64,000 bases of DNA. Source: Belliella aquatica. GTDB taxonomy: Bacteria; Bacteroidota; Bacteroidia; Cytophagales; Cyclobacteriaceae. Below, in pieces: positions 36,696 through 46,627 of the stretch. The notes beneath the pieces were generated by a model, which saw only the letters and a list, made by a program, of their open reading frames with translations, had not been told where the DNA came from and did no database searches. Both the position numbers and the translations under genes were made by a program. Where the stretch lies: NCBI RefSeq assembly GCF_014637795.1, contig NZ_BMFD01000005.1, positions 248,001 through 312,000 of the forward strand, written 5' to 3'. The number at the start of each line of letters is the position of its first letter. Within the stretch, counting starts at the first letter, position 1.

Positions 36696-37202
36696 CTAAA
36701 CTGTCTTAACTCCTAGAAAAGGCAACCACTCTTCAGCATGTCTTTCGGCGTATTCTGCTAAAAAAAATGATAAGCTTGGTTTGAAGGGTTTACTCCTCAA
36801 AATCATCCCACTTTGCTCAGGAGATTTATCTCCCTTGACAACATTGCAGCGATGACATGCAGTGATTAGATTCGTCCAATTGGTCTTTCCCCCTTTTGAT
36901 CTTGGAATGACGTGGTCGATGGTTAGATTTTTTCTAGATCCACAATATTGACATTCTCCCCCATCGCGCTTAAATAGGTTGTTTCTATTTAATAAAACAC
37001 CTCTAAAGGGAATGTTTTTATATTCATTGAGTCGAATCACAGCGGGGTATTGAAAAGTCCTGCTGACTGTCCGGATGGTGTAGGATTCATAAAAACTTAA
37101 ACAGCTTACTTTTTCCAAAAAAGTTAGAACCATTGCCTTTTGTACCGTAACCACAGCCACAGGCGAATGATCTAAATTCAATACCAAAACACGTTTTTCC
37201 AT
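36696..37202 (-). CDS. HNH endonuclease-domain protein
   Basis: 168 residues. An N-terminal beta-rich part (VLVLNLDHSPVAVVTVQKAM) precedes an HNH module: CQYCGSRKNLTIDHVIPRSK, then NLITACHRCNVVKGD. Two CxxC pairs bind a structural zinc, and DHVIPRSKGG holds the metal/catalytic His. This compact stand-alone family is found next to housekeeping genes across Bacteroidota and is not obviously a restriction or homing enzyme. Its role is unknown. It lies 54 bp upstream of the hybrid kinase gene on the same strand and 53 bp after smpB. Confidence 0.9.
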   Translation of the reverse strand: MEKRVLVLNLDHSPVAVVTVQKAMVLTFLEKVSCLSFYESYTIRTVSRTFQYPAVIRLNEYKNIPFRGVLLNRNNLFKRDGGECQYCGSRKNLTIDHVIPRSKGGKTNWTNLITACHRCNVVKGDKSPEQSGMILRSKPFKPSLSFFLAEYAERHAEEWLPFLGVKTV

Positions 37203-37255
37203 ATTTCATCAACTCTTAAAACTAACCTGAAAAACACGTTGATGAATTGAAATGT

Positions 37256-37720
37256 TTAATAGGTTAGCCTACTTAATTCTTTTTTAAGGTCTTTTTCTTT
37301 GATATCTTGTCGCTTGTCATGCAGTTTTTTGCCCCTTCCTAAAGCGATCTCCATTTTAGCTAATCCCTTGTCATTGATAAATATACGAACAGGAATGATG
37401 GAAAGCCCCTTCTCGGCAAATTTAGTTTCTAATTTATCAAGTTCTTTTTTGCTGAGCAAAAGTTTGCGCTCTCTCACCGCATCATGATTATAACTTGCCG
37501 CCATCACATATGGCGCAATGTGCATTTGCTTGATGAAAAGCTCACCACTTCTGAAAAAACAATAGGCCTCCGTTAAAGAAACCTTACCTTCTCGTATGGA
37601 TTTGATTTCTGTGCCACGCAAAACTAAGCCAGCCACGAATTTCTCAATAAACTCAAATTCATGACTAGCCTTTTTATTTTTTATATTGATGATTTTATCA
37701 AACTTTAGCTTTTTGTTCAT
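37256..37720 (-). CDS. smpB: SsrA-binding protein SmpB
   Basis: 154-residue partner of tmRNA in trans-translation, rescuing stalled ribosomes. It has NKKASHEFEFIEKFVAGLVL, GTEIKSIREGKVSLTEAYC and the C-terminal GRGKKLHDKRQDIKEKD tail that mimics the tRNA anticodon arm. Standard length. It lies on the minus strand between the HNH gene and tsaD. No tmRNA gene was seen in the window. Confidence 0.97.
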   Translation of the reverse strand: MNKKLKFDKIINIKNKKASHEFEFIEKFVAGLVLRGTEIKSIREGKVSLTEAYCFFRSGELFIKQMHIAPYVMAASYNHDAVRERKLLLSKKELDKLETKFAEKGLSIIPVRIFINDKGLAKMEIALGRGKKLHDKRQDIKEKDLKKELSRLTY

Positions 37721-37789
37721 TTTAGCGCGTATTTTTCTCTAATTAAGTTCTTTGCAATATTTCTTAGTTCCTAGATCAAAATGCTTGGA

Positions 37790-38794
37790 TCATATTTTCA
37801 ACCTTGCTTCAGGACTGACATCCAAATCGCAAAATTGACTCCTCTGATATTTGAAGTGAGCTGCCATGGCAATCATTGCTGCATTATCTGTGCAGTATTC
37901 AAATTTTGGGATAAATACATTCCAACCTAGCTCTTTGGACATTAATTCCAACTCATTTCTTAGACCAGAGTTTGCAGATACCCCCCCAGCAATTGCAATA
38001 TCTTTGATTTTGTATTGCTTAGCCGCTTTCTTCAGCTTCTGCATCAAAGTTTTGATCAACGTATATTGTACCGAAGCACAAATATCGGCCAAATTTTGTT
38101 CCACAAATTGGGAATTTTCTTTTAAATTATCTCTCAGAAAATATAATACTGCTGTCTTGATTCCACTAAAAGAAAATGTCAAACCAGGCATATCGGAAAT
38201 TGGAAATTGAAATGCCTTTGGATTTCCTTCTTTGGCGTATTTGTCAATCAATGGTCCTCCAGGATAAGGCAAGCCAAGCAATTTGGCAGTCTTATCAAAA
38301 GCCTCACCAACAGCATCATCCATTGTCTCTCCAACCACTTCCATTTCTAGGTAATCTTTCACCAAAACCAATTGGGTATGTCCACCACTTACAGTCAAAC
38401 AAATAAATGGAAATTGTGGCTTAGGTTCATCGATAAAATGAGCTAAAATATGGGCTTCCATGTGGTTGATATCTATTAATGGAATTCCAAGAGCAAAAGC
38501 AAAAGATTTGGCAAAAGAAACACCCACCATCAAGGAACCCATCAAGCCGGGGCCTTTGGTAAATGCAATAGCTGAAAGTTCATTTTTGGCAATTCCCGAA
38601 GATTCTATAGCTTCGTGGACGACAGGAATCAAATGTTGTTGATGTGCCCTAGAAGCTAATTCAGGAACTACTCCACCATATTTTTCGTGAACCGATTGCG
38701 TGGCGACAATATTATTAAGTATTTTGCCATTAGATATAATAGAAGCCGATGTTTCATCACAAGATGATTCGATGGCCAGAATATTTACATTCAT
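37790..38794 (-). CDS. tsaD: tRNA N6-threonylcarbamoyladenosine transferase subunit TsaD
   Basis: 334-residue Kae1/TsaD ATPase-fold protein that, with TsaB and TsaE, makes t6A37 in ANN-decoding tRNAs. The start is the ATG at 38794 (MNVNILAIESSCDETSAS). A frame extending to 39037 overlaps the tamB gene and is spurious. Motifs: the metal-binding HMEAH (about 110-114), FTKGPGLMGSL, SGGHTQL, and AGGVSANSGLR near the C-terminus. It is divergent from tamB, and the first 20 bases of both coding regions overlap on opposite strands if the ATG of tamB at 38775 is used. Confidence 0.96.
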   Translation of the reverse strand: MNVNILAIESSCDETSASIISNGKILNNIVATQSVHEKYGGVVPELASRAHQQHLIPVVHEAIESSGIAKNELSAIAFTKGPGLMGSLMVGVSFAKSFAFALGIPLIDINHMEAHILAHFIDEPKPQFPFICLTVSGGHTQLVLVKDYLEMEVVGETMDDAVGEAFDKTAKLLGLPYPGGPLIDKYAKEGNPKAFQFPISDMPGLTFSFSGIKTAVLYFLRDNLKENSQFVEQNLADICASVQYTLIKTLMQKLKKAAKQYKIKDIAIAGGVSANSGLRNELELMSKELGWNVFIPKFEYCTDNAAMIAMAAHFKYQRSQFCDLDVSPEARLKI

Positions 38795-41700
38795 TGTACA
38801 ACCCCCTTTGGAAAAGAAGTCGAAAGTTACGGAAAAAATACTGAAAGCCTTTAAACTGCTCTTCAGGATAGTACTTTTCCTAATTTTGGGACTTGTACTT
38901 TTTGTGCTTGCATTACAAATCCCTTTTATACAGACAAAAGTAACTGGATATCTTACGGAATATATTTCCGAAAAAACAGGCTTTAGCACATCTATCGATA
39001 AAGTGCAAATACGCTGGTGGGATGCTGTCAGCCTCAAAGACGTCTTGATTTATGATCAACAAGACAGCTTAATGATCAATCTTGAAGAAGTATATATTGA
39101 TTTCTCTGTGAAGGGGTTATTGGATGGGGAGAATCCAAGTCTTGATCAAATCAAAATGATCAATGGAAATATCAGAATCATTGGACACGAAAATGGCGGA
39201 AATCTTAATATCACCACCTTTTTCAATGAAATAAATGGGCTAATCCCAAAAGCCAAATCACCAAATAAACAATTCAAATTTAGCATTGGAAATATTTTCC
39301 TTGAAGAAACTTCTTTGGATATCCTCAATTATGCAGCTACTCCAGTTACAGAAGGATTCGATTACAATAAATTGAAATTTAGAGACTTGCTCGCTGATGC
39401 TGATGAATTTTACACCACTCAGGGCACGATTGGGTTCAAAACCAATTATCTAAAAGGCATAGAGATCAACTCAGGCATCGTAATCCAGCAGCTGAAGACT
39501 GACTTCACTTACACTCCTACTTATATGGAGTTTGATGATTTGTTTTTGAGATCCAATCAAACAGAAATCAAAGATTATCTCAAATTCAGCTATGAATCTG
39601 TCAGAGCACTTTCCAATTTTAATGAAGAAGTTCAAATTGAAGCTAGTCTAAATGAGTCCACTTTAGATATCAAAGATTTGAAATATTTTTCAGATCAAAT
39701 ACCCAATTTTGAGGATAGAATCACCCTGAGTGGAGATATTAAAGGAAAAGTAAATGATCTTGCCTCAGAGCAATTATTGATCAGATTTGGTCAACGCAGT
39801 GCGCTATTTGGAAAGTTTAATATCCAAGGTCTACCCGATGTCAACAATACCTTTTTTGAAATGTCACTTCTTAATTCTATCCTGAATAGTGAGGATCTGT
39901 CTCCTTACATTAGTGAAGAAGCTAGAGTTGAAGTGAACAAATTCAGGGATATCCGTTTTGATACAGATTTTTCAGGATATCTAAGAAATTTTAGGGCAAA
40001 TGGCAATTTCCGAACAGGAATTGGACAAATGATTGGACGTCTGAACTATCAATTTGTAAATAATAAACCCACCTACAATGGAAGGGTCGAGCTTAGAAAT
40101 CTAGATTTGGGAATTCTCCTCGAGGATAAAGAAAATTTCCAAAAAGTAAGCCTAACTGGACAAATTAAAGGAACAGGACTTACGCTAGAAACTGCACTTT
40201 TACAAGTCGATGCCAACATCAAAAAACTTGGGATTTACAATTACGATTATGTGAACATTCTAAGCAATGCAACTTATGGAAAGGATCTATTTAGTGGAAA
40301 ACTAGAAGTAAATGATCCTAATCTTAAGGCAAACTTTGATGGAGTATTAGATTTGAGGGACAACAAAGATTCTATCCGCCTCAATGTACAGGTTGACACC
40401 GCTTTCTTGAAAGAATTGAATATCATGGATAGAGACTTATTCATCAGTGGAAAAGTCGATATGGATACCAAAGGAATTACTTTGGATGACATTGAAGGAA
40501 TTGCGCGGTTCAGTGATCTAAATTTGAGTTATGAAGGCCGAAATGTTTTCGTTGACAATTTCTTTTTTCAATCTCTATTTACGGATCAGTCTAGACTAGT
40601 TTCATTAAATTCAGATTTTTTGGTAGCTGGAATAACTGGGAATTTTAAGGTTCAGCAGCTGATTCGAGATGTAGAAATGCTCTCCAAACAATATTGGGCC
40701 ATCTTGACAAATTCACCCGAGCCAAAATCACAAATCACAAATAATGATTTTGAACCGTACAATATCGACATCAACCTGAATTTTATTGACATCAATCCTC
40801 TCATCAATATCATTGAACCGAAAGCCTCAATTTCTAAAAACACCTTTATTGAGGGGGCCTTCTATCAAACTCCTTCCAATACCATTTTCAATTTCTTTTC
40901 CAGTATTGATTCTATTTATTACAATGGAAACTTTCTTTTTGATACCAATTTGGATTTCAATACCTCCAAATTACTCAACAGTCAGGATGTGTTGGCTTCT
41001 TTTTACATATTTTCAAAGCAGCAAGTCTTAAGCAATGGTCTAACATTCAACAATCTTGGGGTTGAAGCAATTTGGGATGAATCAAAAATTGATTTTACCT
41101 ACAATCAAGACCAACTAAGTACGGGGAGTTATTTTAAGTTGAGTAGTGAGATTCAGATTTTCCCTGATCACACTTCAATCGTTGTCGATCCGTCAGAACT
41201 TAAAATTTTAGATAAAATCTGGAAATTTGAAGAAAATAATGAAATCTACATCGCCAATAATGAAGTAGAATTTGACAATATAAAACTGATTAACGAGGAC
41301 CAATTTATTTCTTTAAATGGCAATATTTCTCCAGATCCCGAGCAAATATTAGCACTTCAACTCAATAAAGTAAACCTAGACTTTTTCAATACGCTAAGCT
41401 TGAAATCTTTTGAGGGAACGGCAAATGGGATTTTTGCTTTTAGTAATTTGTATGATGAATTGGGGATCAATGGGAATGTGAATATCAAAGATTTCTACAT
41501 CAACAATTTTCTTGTCGGTGACATCGATGCGGCTACCTATCTAACTGACAATAAAATCAACCTAGAACTGAGTAATTTTAGAGATCAGAAAAAAGTAATC
41601 GGTCTTACAGGATTTTTGAATAATGAAGATGATGAAATTTCTCTCAAAACCACCCTCAATGATGCCAATATCTCTATTTTAGAACCTTTTCTATCTGACT

Positions 41701-43391
41701 ATCTCACGCAAATGGGTGGCACAGTGAATGGAGAATTGGACATCTCAGGCACGCTCAATGCACCGGTAGTCATCGGTTCTGCCAGAGTAAATGGGGGTAC
41801 ATTGAAAATCAATTACCTCAACACTTTTTACACCGTAGATGGAAATTTGGTTTTTGGCAACAATGAAATCAGTTTCCGTGAACTCCTACTCAAAGATGTC
41901 AATGGTAATCTTGCAAGAATGCGAGGTGGAATTACGCATGATCGTTTCCAAGATTTTATCCTAGACATTTCTTCAAACTTAGAAAATTTTCAAGTTTTGA
42001 ATACCTCAGCAAGGGACAATGAATTGTTTTACGGAACAGCATATGTCTCCGGAACTTTGGACATCTTCGGTGCTGCCAATAATCTAGACATCAATGCACG
42101 AGCTACTTCCCAACCTAATACAAAAATTATTATTCCTTTTGGTTCATCCAATGTACAGGCACAAGAAGACTTCATCAACATCATCAACATTAGAGACACG
42201 ACTCGATTAGAGACCTTTACAGAGTCAGTAGAGAAGCTTGCGATCAATAATGTGAGAATGAATTTCGTGCTTGACATCACACCTGATGCTTATACAGAAA
42301 TTCAAATTGATCCTAGAACAGGGGAAAATATTCAAGGAAGAGGCAGAGGAGTTTTGAATTTAAACATCGATACACAGGGTAATTTCTCCATGTTGGGAAA
42401 TTATGAAATCACAGAGGCAAAATATAATTTCTCACTGTATAACATCATTAGAAGAGAGTTTGTAGTACAACCTGGGGGACGAATTTCTTGGTTTGGTGAT
42501 CCTTATGAAGGAATCATGGATATCAGAGCTACTTATCAAGAGAGTGTTTCCTTACAAAACCTACAAAACAATCAGATCACAGGGACAGAACTAGAAGACC
42601 CCCAATTGAGAAGAAGATGGCCACTCAAGGTGATCATGGATTTGAAAGGAAATCTTTTGAGCCCTGATATTGCCTTTGATTTTGACTTTACTGAATTTCC
42701 AGAAGGATCTCTACAGACTTATATTTCTGCATTCAGAAATCGGATTGCCAATGACGAACAAGAAAAGAACAGACAGGTATTTTCTGTCATCATGATGCGT
42801 TCTTTCTCACCGGAAGGACAATTTAGCGGTGTGAGTAACATTGCAAGTTCTAATTTAAGTCAATTACTCTCCTCACAATTGAACAGCTTTATCTCACAAG
42901 TAGATCAAAATCTTGAAGTTGATATCGACTTGGCCACTTTAGATCAAAGTGCATTAGAGACTTTTCAGCTGCGAGTTGCATATACTTTCCTTGATGGCCG
43001 ACTTCGCGTGACTAGAGACGGTGGATTTACAGATCTGCAAGGCAATGCCGACATCAATAGCATTGCAGGAGATTGGAATGCAGAGTATTTGATTACCCAA
43101 GATGGTCGCTATAGATTACGCATCTATAATAGAAACAATTTCAACACGTTCACTTCCCTGTCACTTTCTAGGAATGTGGCCACTTATGGCATTTCTTTAT
43201 CTCAAAACCTTGCATTTAATTCATTCAAAGAACTCATCCAAAGAATCACGACAAGAAATAAAGAGAAACTGAGGATAAATGATACCGATGATTTTCTCAG
43301 ATATCAGTTTGAAGATAAAGAAAACTGGCAACCAATTCCGCTCGATAATCTTGATTTGAGAATAAAAGAAGAGAAAAGACGAGATCAATAA
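38775..43391 (+). CDS. TamB-type translocation/assembly protein (DUF490)
   Basis: Very large envelope protein of 1538 residues. The N-terminal membrane anchor (about 30-50, FRIVLFLILGLVLFVLALQI) leads to a long beta-helical periplasmic region with AsmA/TamB-like repeats, such as VSLTGQIKGTGLTL and MGGTVNGELDISGTL. The conserved C-terminal TamB domain (about 1080-1500) includes GRGVLNLNIDTQGNFSMLGN, then YEITEAKYNFSL. TamB spans the periplasm and supports lipid or outer-membrane-protein traffic. The start is uncertain: the ATG at 38775 overlaps tsaD, a TTG at 38808 would avoid this, and the longer frame from 38700 is implausible because it would lie over tsaD coding. The TamA-like partner may be the truncated barrel at the right edge, but this is unproven. 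Confidence 0.92.
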   Translation, partial: ARIFTFIVQPPLEKKSKVTEKILKAFKLLFRIVLFLILGLVLFVLALQIPFIQTKVTGYLTEYISEKTGFSTSIDKVQIRWWDAVSLKDVLIYDQQDSLMINLEEVYIDFSVKGLLDGENPSLDQIKMINGNIRIIGHENGGNLNITTFFNEINGLIPKAKSPNKQFKFSIGNIFLEETSLDILNYAATPVTEGFDYNKLKFRDLLADADEFYTTQGTIGFKTNYLKGIEINSGIVIQQLKTDFTYTPTYMEFDDLFLRSNQTEIKDYLKFSYESVRALSNFNEEVQIEASLNESTLDIKDLKYFSDQIPNFEDRITLSGDIKGKVNDLASEQLLIRFGQRSALFGKFNIQGLPDVNNTFFEMSLLNSILNSEDLSPYISEEARVEVNKFRDIRFDTDFSGYLRNFRANGNFRTGIGQMIGRLNYQFVNNKPTYNGRVELRNLDLGILLEDKENFQKVSLTGQIKGTGLTLETALLQVDANIKKLGIYNYDYVNILSNATYGKDLFSGKLEVNDPNLKANFDGVLDLRDNKDSIRLNVQVDTAFLKELNIMDRDLFISGKVDMDTKGITLDDIEGIARFSDLNLSYEGRNVFVDNFFFQSLFTDQSRLVSLNSDFLVAGITGNFKVQQLIRDVEMLSKQYWAILTNSPEPKSQITNNDFEPYNIDINLNFIDINPLINIIEPKASISKNTFIEGAFYQTPSNTIFNFFSSIDSIYYNGNFLFDTNLDFNTSKLLNSQDVLASFYIFSKQQVLSNGLTFNNLGVEAIWDESKIDFTYNQDQLSTGSYFKLSSEIQIFPDHTSIVVDPSELKILDKIWKFEENNEIYIANNEVEFDNIKLINEDQFISLNGNISPDPEQILALQLNKVNLDFFNTLSLKSFEGTANGIFAFSNLYDELGINGNVNIKDFYINNFLVGDIDAATYLTDNKINLELSNFRDQKKVIGLTGFLNNEDDEISLKTTLNDANISILEPFLSDYLTQMGGTVNGELDISGTLNAPVVIGSARVNGGTLKINYLNTFYTVDGNLVFGNNEISFRELLLKDVNGNLARMRGGITHDRFQDFILDISSNLENFQVLNTSARDNELFYGTAYVSGTLDIFGAANNLDINARATSQPNTKIIIPFGSSNVQAQEDFINIINIRDTTRLETFTESVEKLAINNVRMNFVLDITPDAYTEIQIDPRTGENIQGRGRGVLNLNIDTQGNFSMLGNYEITEAKYNFSLYNIIRREFVVQPGGRISWFGDPYEGIMDIRATYQESVSLQNLQNNQITGTELEDPQLRRRWPLKVIMDLKGNLLSPDIAFDFDFTEFPEGSLQTYISAFRNRIANDEQEKNRQVFSVIMMRSFSPEGQFSGVSNIASSNLSQLLSSQLNSFISQVDQNLEVDIDLATLDQSALETFQLRVAYTFLDGRLRVTRDGGFTDLQGNADINSIAGDWNAEYLITQDGRYRLRIYNRNNFNTFTSLSLSRNVATYGISLSQNLAFNSFKELIQRITTRNKEKLRINDTDDFLRYQFEDKENWQPIPLDNLDLRIKEEKRRDQ

Positions 43392-43471
43392 GGATTATTA
43401 AAAAAATCAACGTGTCTAATTCAAACAATTTTTAAGCTTAAGAATTAGATTGAAAGAACAAATTAAAGAAG

Positions 43472-44773
43472 ATGGAAAAGATTAGCATATTTTGGTTTAG
43501 ACGAGACCTCAGGTTAGAAGACAATACAGGATTATTTTATGCATTTGAACAAGAAGAAAATGTGTTGCCAATTTTCATTTTTGACAAAAGCATCTTGGAT
43601 AAATTAGAAGATAAAAAAGATGGTAGGGTACAATTTATCCATGATCAGATTAGCAAAATTTCTGAGCAACTGAAAGATTTTGACAGCAGCATTTTAGTTA
43701 AATATGGTCAACCTGTAGAAGTTTTTGAATCCTTATTCAGAGAATATACGATTCAAAATATCTATACCAATAGAGACTATGAACCTTATGCTGAGGAAAG
43801 AGATCAATCCATAAAAGACTTAGCAAAGAAAAACAACTGTCATTTTTTAGATTTCAAAGATCAAGTAGTATTTGAAAAAGGAGAAATCCTAAACGGTAGT
43901 GGAGATTTCTACAAAGTTTTCACTCCCTACAGTCGTGTTTGGCTAGATAAATTCAAAAAATCAAATCTTTCTCTTTTATCCCTTGACGGGAGAAAAAGAA
44001 ATTTCTTAAAATCAGATCCCTTTCCAATTCCAAGTTTGAAGGATATGGGTTTTGAAGAAAGTGATGTAAAAATTCCTGCTTTAGAAATTGATAAACCTTT
44101 GATCAAGAAATATGATCAAGTAAGAAATTTCCCCGCAATCAATGGAACAACTAGATTAGGAATTCACCTTAGATTTGGTACCATCAGTGTGAGAAAACTT
44201 GCTTTGGAAGCGATTCAATTGAATGATACTTATTTGAATGAATTGATATGGAGGGAGTTTTACATGATGATCCTAGCTCATAATCCTCAAGTAAAAGACA
44301 AGGCTTTCAAGCCTCAATATGACCATATTCCTTGGAGAAATTCTGAAGAAGATTTCCAAAAATGGTGCGAAGGAAAAACAGGATATCCTATTGTAGATGC
44401 TGGTATGCGGGAATTGAATGCTACGGGATACATGCACAATAGAGTTAGAATGATTGTGGCCAGCTTTTTGACCAAACATCTTTTGTTGGACTGGAGATGG
44501 GGTGAAGCATATTTTGCCAAGAAGTTGTTAGATTTTGAGCTATCTTCGAATAATGGGGGTTGGCAGTGGGCCGCAGGGACGGGTACAGATTCACAACCAT
44601 ACTTTAGGGTTTTCAATCCTGAATCTCAGACAGAGAAATTTGACAAAGAGCTCAAATACATCAAAAAATGGGTTCCTGAATACGGAACAGACAAATATCC
44701 TAAGCCAATGGTAGATCATAAATTTGCCAGAGAAAGGGCCTTGGAAACATATAAATCAGCATTGAATTCATGA
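43472..44773 (+). CDS. Deoxyribodipyrimidine photolyase/cryptochrome
   Basis: 433-residue FAD flavoprotein repairing UV cyclobutane dimers with blue light. The N-terminal antenna domain starts ISIFWFRRDLRLEDN. The C-terminal FAD domain holds INGTTRLGIHLRFGTIS, LIWREFYMMI, GYPIVDAGMREL, WRWGEAYFAKKL and NGGWQWAAGTGTDSQPYFRV. The Trp/Asn pattern fits a class I CPD photolyase, but cryptochrome function is not excluded. It overlaps the next gene by 4 bp (ATGA), so it is coupled to the Smr protein gene. Confidence 0.94.
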   Translation: MEKISIFWFRRDLRLEDNTGLFYAFEQEENVLPIFIFDKSILDKLEDKKDGRVQFIHDQISKISEQLKDFDSSILVKYGQPVEVFESLFREYTIQNIYTNRDYEPYAEERDQSIKDLAKKNNCHFLDFKDQVVFEKGEILNGSGDFYKVFTPYSRVWLDKFKKSNLSLLSLDGRKRNFLKSDPFPIPSLKDMGFEESDVKIPALEIDKPLIKKYDQVRNFPAINGTTRLGIHLRFGTISVRKLALEAIQLNDTYLNELIWREFYMMILAHNPQVKDKAFKPQYDHIPWRNSEEDFQKWCEGKTGYPIVDAGMRELNATGYMHNRVRMIVASFLTKHLLLDWRWGEAYFAKKLLDFELSSNNGGWQWAAGTGTDSQPYFRVFNPESQTEKFDKELKYIKKWVPEYGTDKYPKPMVDHKFARERALETYKSALNS

Positions 44774-45723
44774 ACATAGGAGATAAAGTAAGATTGCTGC
44801 ATGGCAATGAAGAAGGCGTAATTACCAAAATGTCAGCTGGCGGAAGGATAGAAATAGAAATTGAAGATGGTTTCAGAATCCCTGCCATGAAAAATGAAGT
44901 GGTCATCATTTCAGCCTCTGAAAGGCAGTATTTTGGAGATGGTGTGAAAGTAGAAAAACCAACGGCTTTCACTCCCGGCACTCTGAACACTGATCAGAAA
45001 GAAGGAGTATTTTTAGCATATTTACCTATCAATGACAAAGACCATAGCATTTACATCGTCAACTCAAGTGAAAGAAGTTATCTGATGATGGTCTCAGAAG
45101 TCTTTGGTGACAACAGTCAGACTTTGGTAGCAGGCGAATTACCCTCCAAAGGGAGTAAGAAAATTGGAGAAAAATCTATCTCAGATTTCGAAGATTGGCC
45201 CACGCTCCTTTGTCAATTTTTTCCAATTCATAAGAAAATCGAAAAAACTCAAATATCCTTTGAGAGAAGAATCAAGTTTAAAGCAACTTCTTTCTTCAAA
45301 AGCAAGTCAAAAGTGCCATTATTGGATAAAAACGGTTATTTGTTCAAACTCTCAGAAAATACCAAAGACATCAATGTCAAACTGCTGAATGAGGAATTAA
45401 AAAAAGCTACCTCTTCTCCCAGCACTACGAATTTCCCTAGACCTGAAAAAAGTATCGATCTCCATATTGAGAAACTGACAAAAGATTATCCATTTATGAG
45501 TAATAGCGAGATGCTAAAACTCCAAATGGAAACATTCGAAAAAAATCTAAATTATGCCATCGCACATGGAATGGATGAAATCACGTTCATTCATGGCATT
45601 GGAAATGGCGTCTTGAAAAAAGAAATTCATAAGTATCTCAGTCAATTAGAAAATATTAAGTACTTTCAAGATACCGATAAAAGTCGCTTTGGCTACGGTG
45701 CGACTTTAGTAAGAATATCCTAA
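44770..45723 (+). CDS. DUF2027-Smr domain protein
   Basis: 317 residues. The N-terminal KOW-like piece (NIGDKVRLLHGNEEGVITKM) precedes the DUF2027 region (about 60-190), and a C-terminal Smr domain (about 245-317) begins SIDLHIEKLTKDYP and carries the HGIGNGVLK motif. The Smr domain, shared with MutS2, is a nuclease that cuts branched DNA or, in some families, stalled-translation mRNA. The role here is unknown. It overlaps the photolyase stop by 4 bp, suggesting a repair or nucleic-acid role. The next gene follows 4 bp later in the same operon. Confidence 0.9.
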   Translation: MNIGDKVRLLHGNEEGVITKMSAGGRIEIEIEDGFRIPAMKNEVVIISASERQYFGDGVKVEKPTAFTPGTLNTDQKEGVFLAYLPINDKDHSIYIVNSSERSYLMMVSEVFGDNSQTLVAGELPSKGSKKIGEKSISDFEDWPTLLCQFFPIHKKIEKTQISFERRIKFKATSFFKSKSKVPLLDKNGYLFKLSENTKDINVKLLNEELKKATSSPSTTNFPRPEKSIDLHIEKLTKDYPFMSNSEMLKLQMETFEKNLNYAIAHGMDEITFIHGIGNGVLKKEIHKYLSQLENIKYFQDTDKSRFGYGATLVRIS

Positions 45724-45727
45724 ATCG

Positions 45728-46561
45728 ATGAAAGGTAAAATATCTCCAATTTTCCGCTTATTTGATGCTCAATTTAAAGAGGCCAAAAATGCTTTTCTTA
45801 CTTTGGGAAAACAGTATAAAGGAAAAAAAGCTGTTGAATTAGAACAAAAACTGATCTTTCTAGAAATTTATCTTGACCTGATTTCTAAGATTCATTTTGA
45901 AGAAGAAAAGCTAAAATTTGAGATATTCAAGCCCTTTAAAGAGATTTTTAGGGGATTGAAAAAGACAAAACACCTGAAGCTGGTTCTTGAAGAATTAAAT
46001 AAAGTCAAGCTTAAAAACAACCTTACTTACAATAGTTACGAGAAATTTTTACTTGATGAAAAAAAAGATCATTATAATAAAATTTATGATCTGATTCTGT
46101 CAACTCCACTCGGCACTTGGGAGAAATTCTATGAAAGTGTTTACCAAAACAGTGCTGGGTTACAACCTTTGATGGTTAACACAGCCACGACCCAAATCAT
46201 CAATGAAGAACTAGATTTTTTTAATTTGGATAATAAATCTAAACTTGACAATAAAGCCTTAAAAGATATTTACGAAGGACTTCGGGTGATTATTGCATTA
46301 GAAAATATCCGGATTGAATCTGGACTCAATGCCATATTCGTCTCCGAAGTACATGACAAAATGAAGCTTCTCCAAGCTTCACTTCTATCATGGTATCAAA
46401 ACCAACTTTTCACCCAACACCTCGTGTATTTTTTTGGTGAGAAGGACGATATTTCAAAGAAATACAAAGACCTTCTTACAGAGCTAAAAACAGAAAAAAA
46501 GAAATACACACTGACAGTCGAGAAACAATGTAAGTATCTTTTTGATAGGATTTTAGATTGA
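45728..46561 (+). CDS. Helical hypothetical protein in the photolyase-Smr operon
   Basis: 277 residues, unrecognised. It is nearly all helical and lysine/leucine-rich, with no signal peptide and no membrane helix. A faint resemblance to CHAD-type helical bundles comes from ALKDIYEGLRVIIALENIRI and the paired EKLKFEIFKPFKEIFRGLKK stretch, but the essential His/Arg pattern is not convincing. It follows the Smr gene by 4 bp and is the last gene of the operon. An AT-rich tail with an 8-bp tandem array and a terminator for the opposite gene follow. Confidence 0.72.
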   Translation: MKGKISPIFRLFDAQFKEAKNAFLTLGKQYKGKKAVELEQKLIFLEIYLDLISKIHFEEEKLKFEIFKPFKEIFRGLKKTKHLKLVLEELNKVKLKNNLTYNSYEKFLLDEKKDHYNKIYDLILSTPLGTWEKFYESVYQNSAGLQPLMVNTATTQIINEELDFFNLDNKSKLDNKALKDIYEGLRVIIALENIRIESGLNAIFVSEVHDKMKLLQASLLSWYQNQLFTQHLVYFFGEKDDISKKYKDLLTELKTEKKKYTLTVEKQCKYLFDRILD

Positions 46562-46603
46562 GGTTTGAATGTTGAGATATTGGTGATCTTGAAATTTTCT
46601 AAA

Positions 46604-46627
46604 TTGAAAAGTTTTAAAGTTTGAAAG
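46604..46627 (+). repeat. 8-bp tandem array (TTNGAAAG type)
   Basis: Three units TTGAAAAG, TTTTAAAG, TTTGAAAG in head-to-tail order. The word TACGCAAGAAT follows at 46634-46644. The same 8-bp unit and the same 11-bp word, in the same order, recur at 61332-61526. Confidence 0.6.

Noticed and set aside
38700-38774. Longer tamB N-terminus from 38700
   Set aside because: It overlaps tsaD coding sequence on the other strand and the added residues do not resemble a signal or anchor.
38795-39037. Upstream extension of tsaD giving a 415-residue protein
   Set aside because: The extra 81 residues read antisense through tamB and lack TsaD similarity; MNVNILAIESS is the normal family start.
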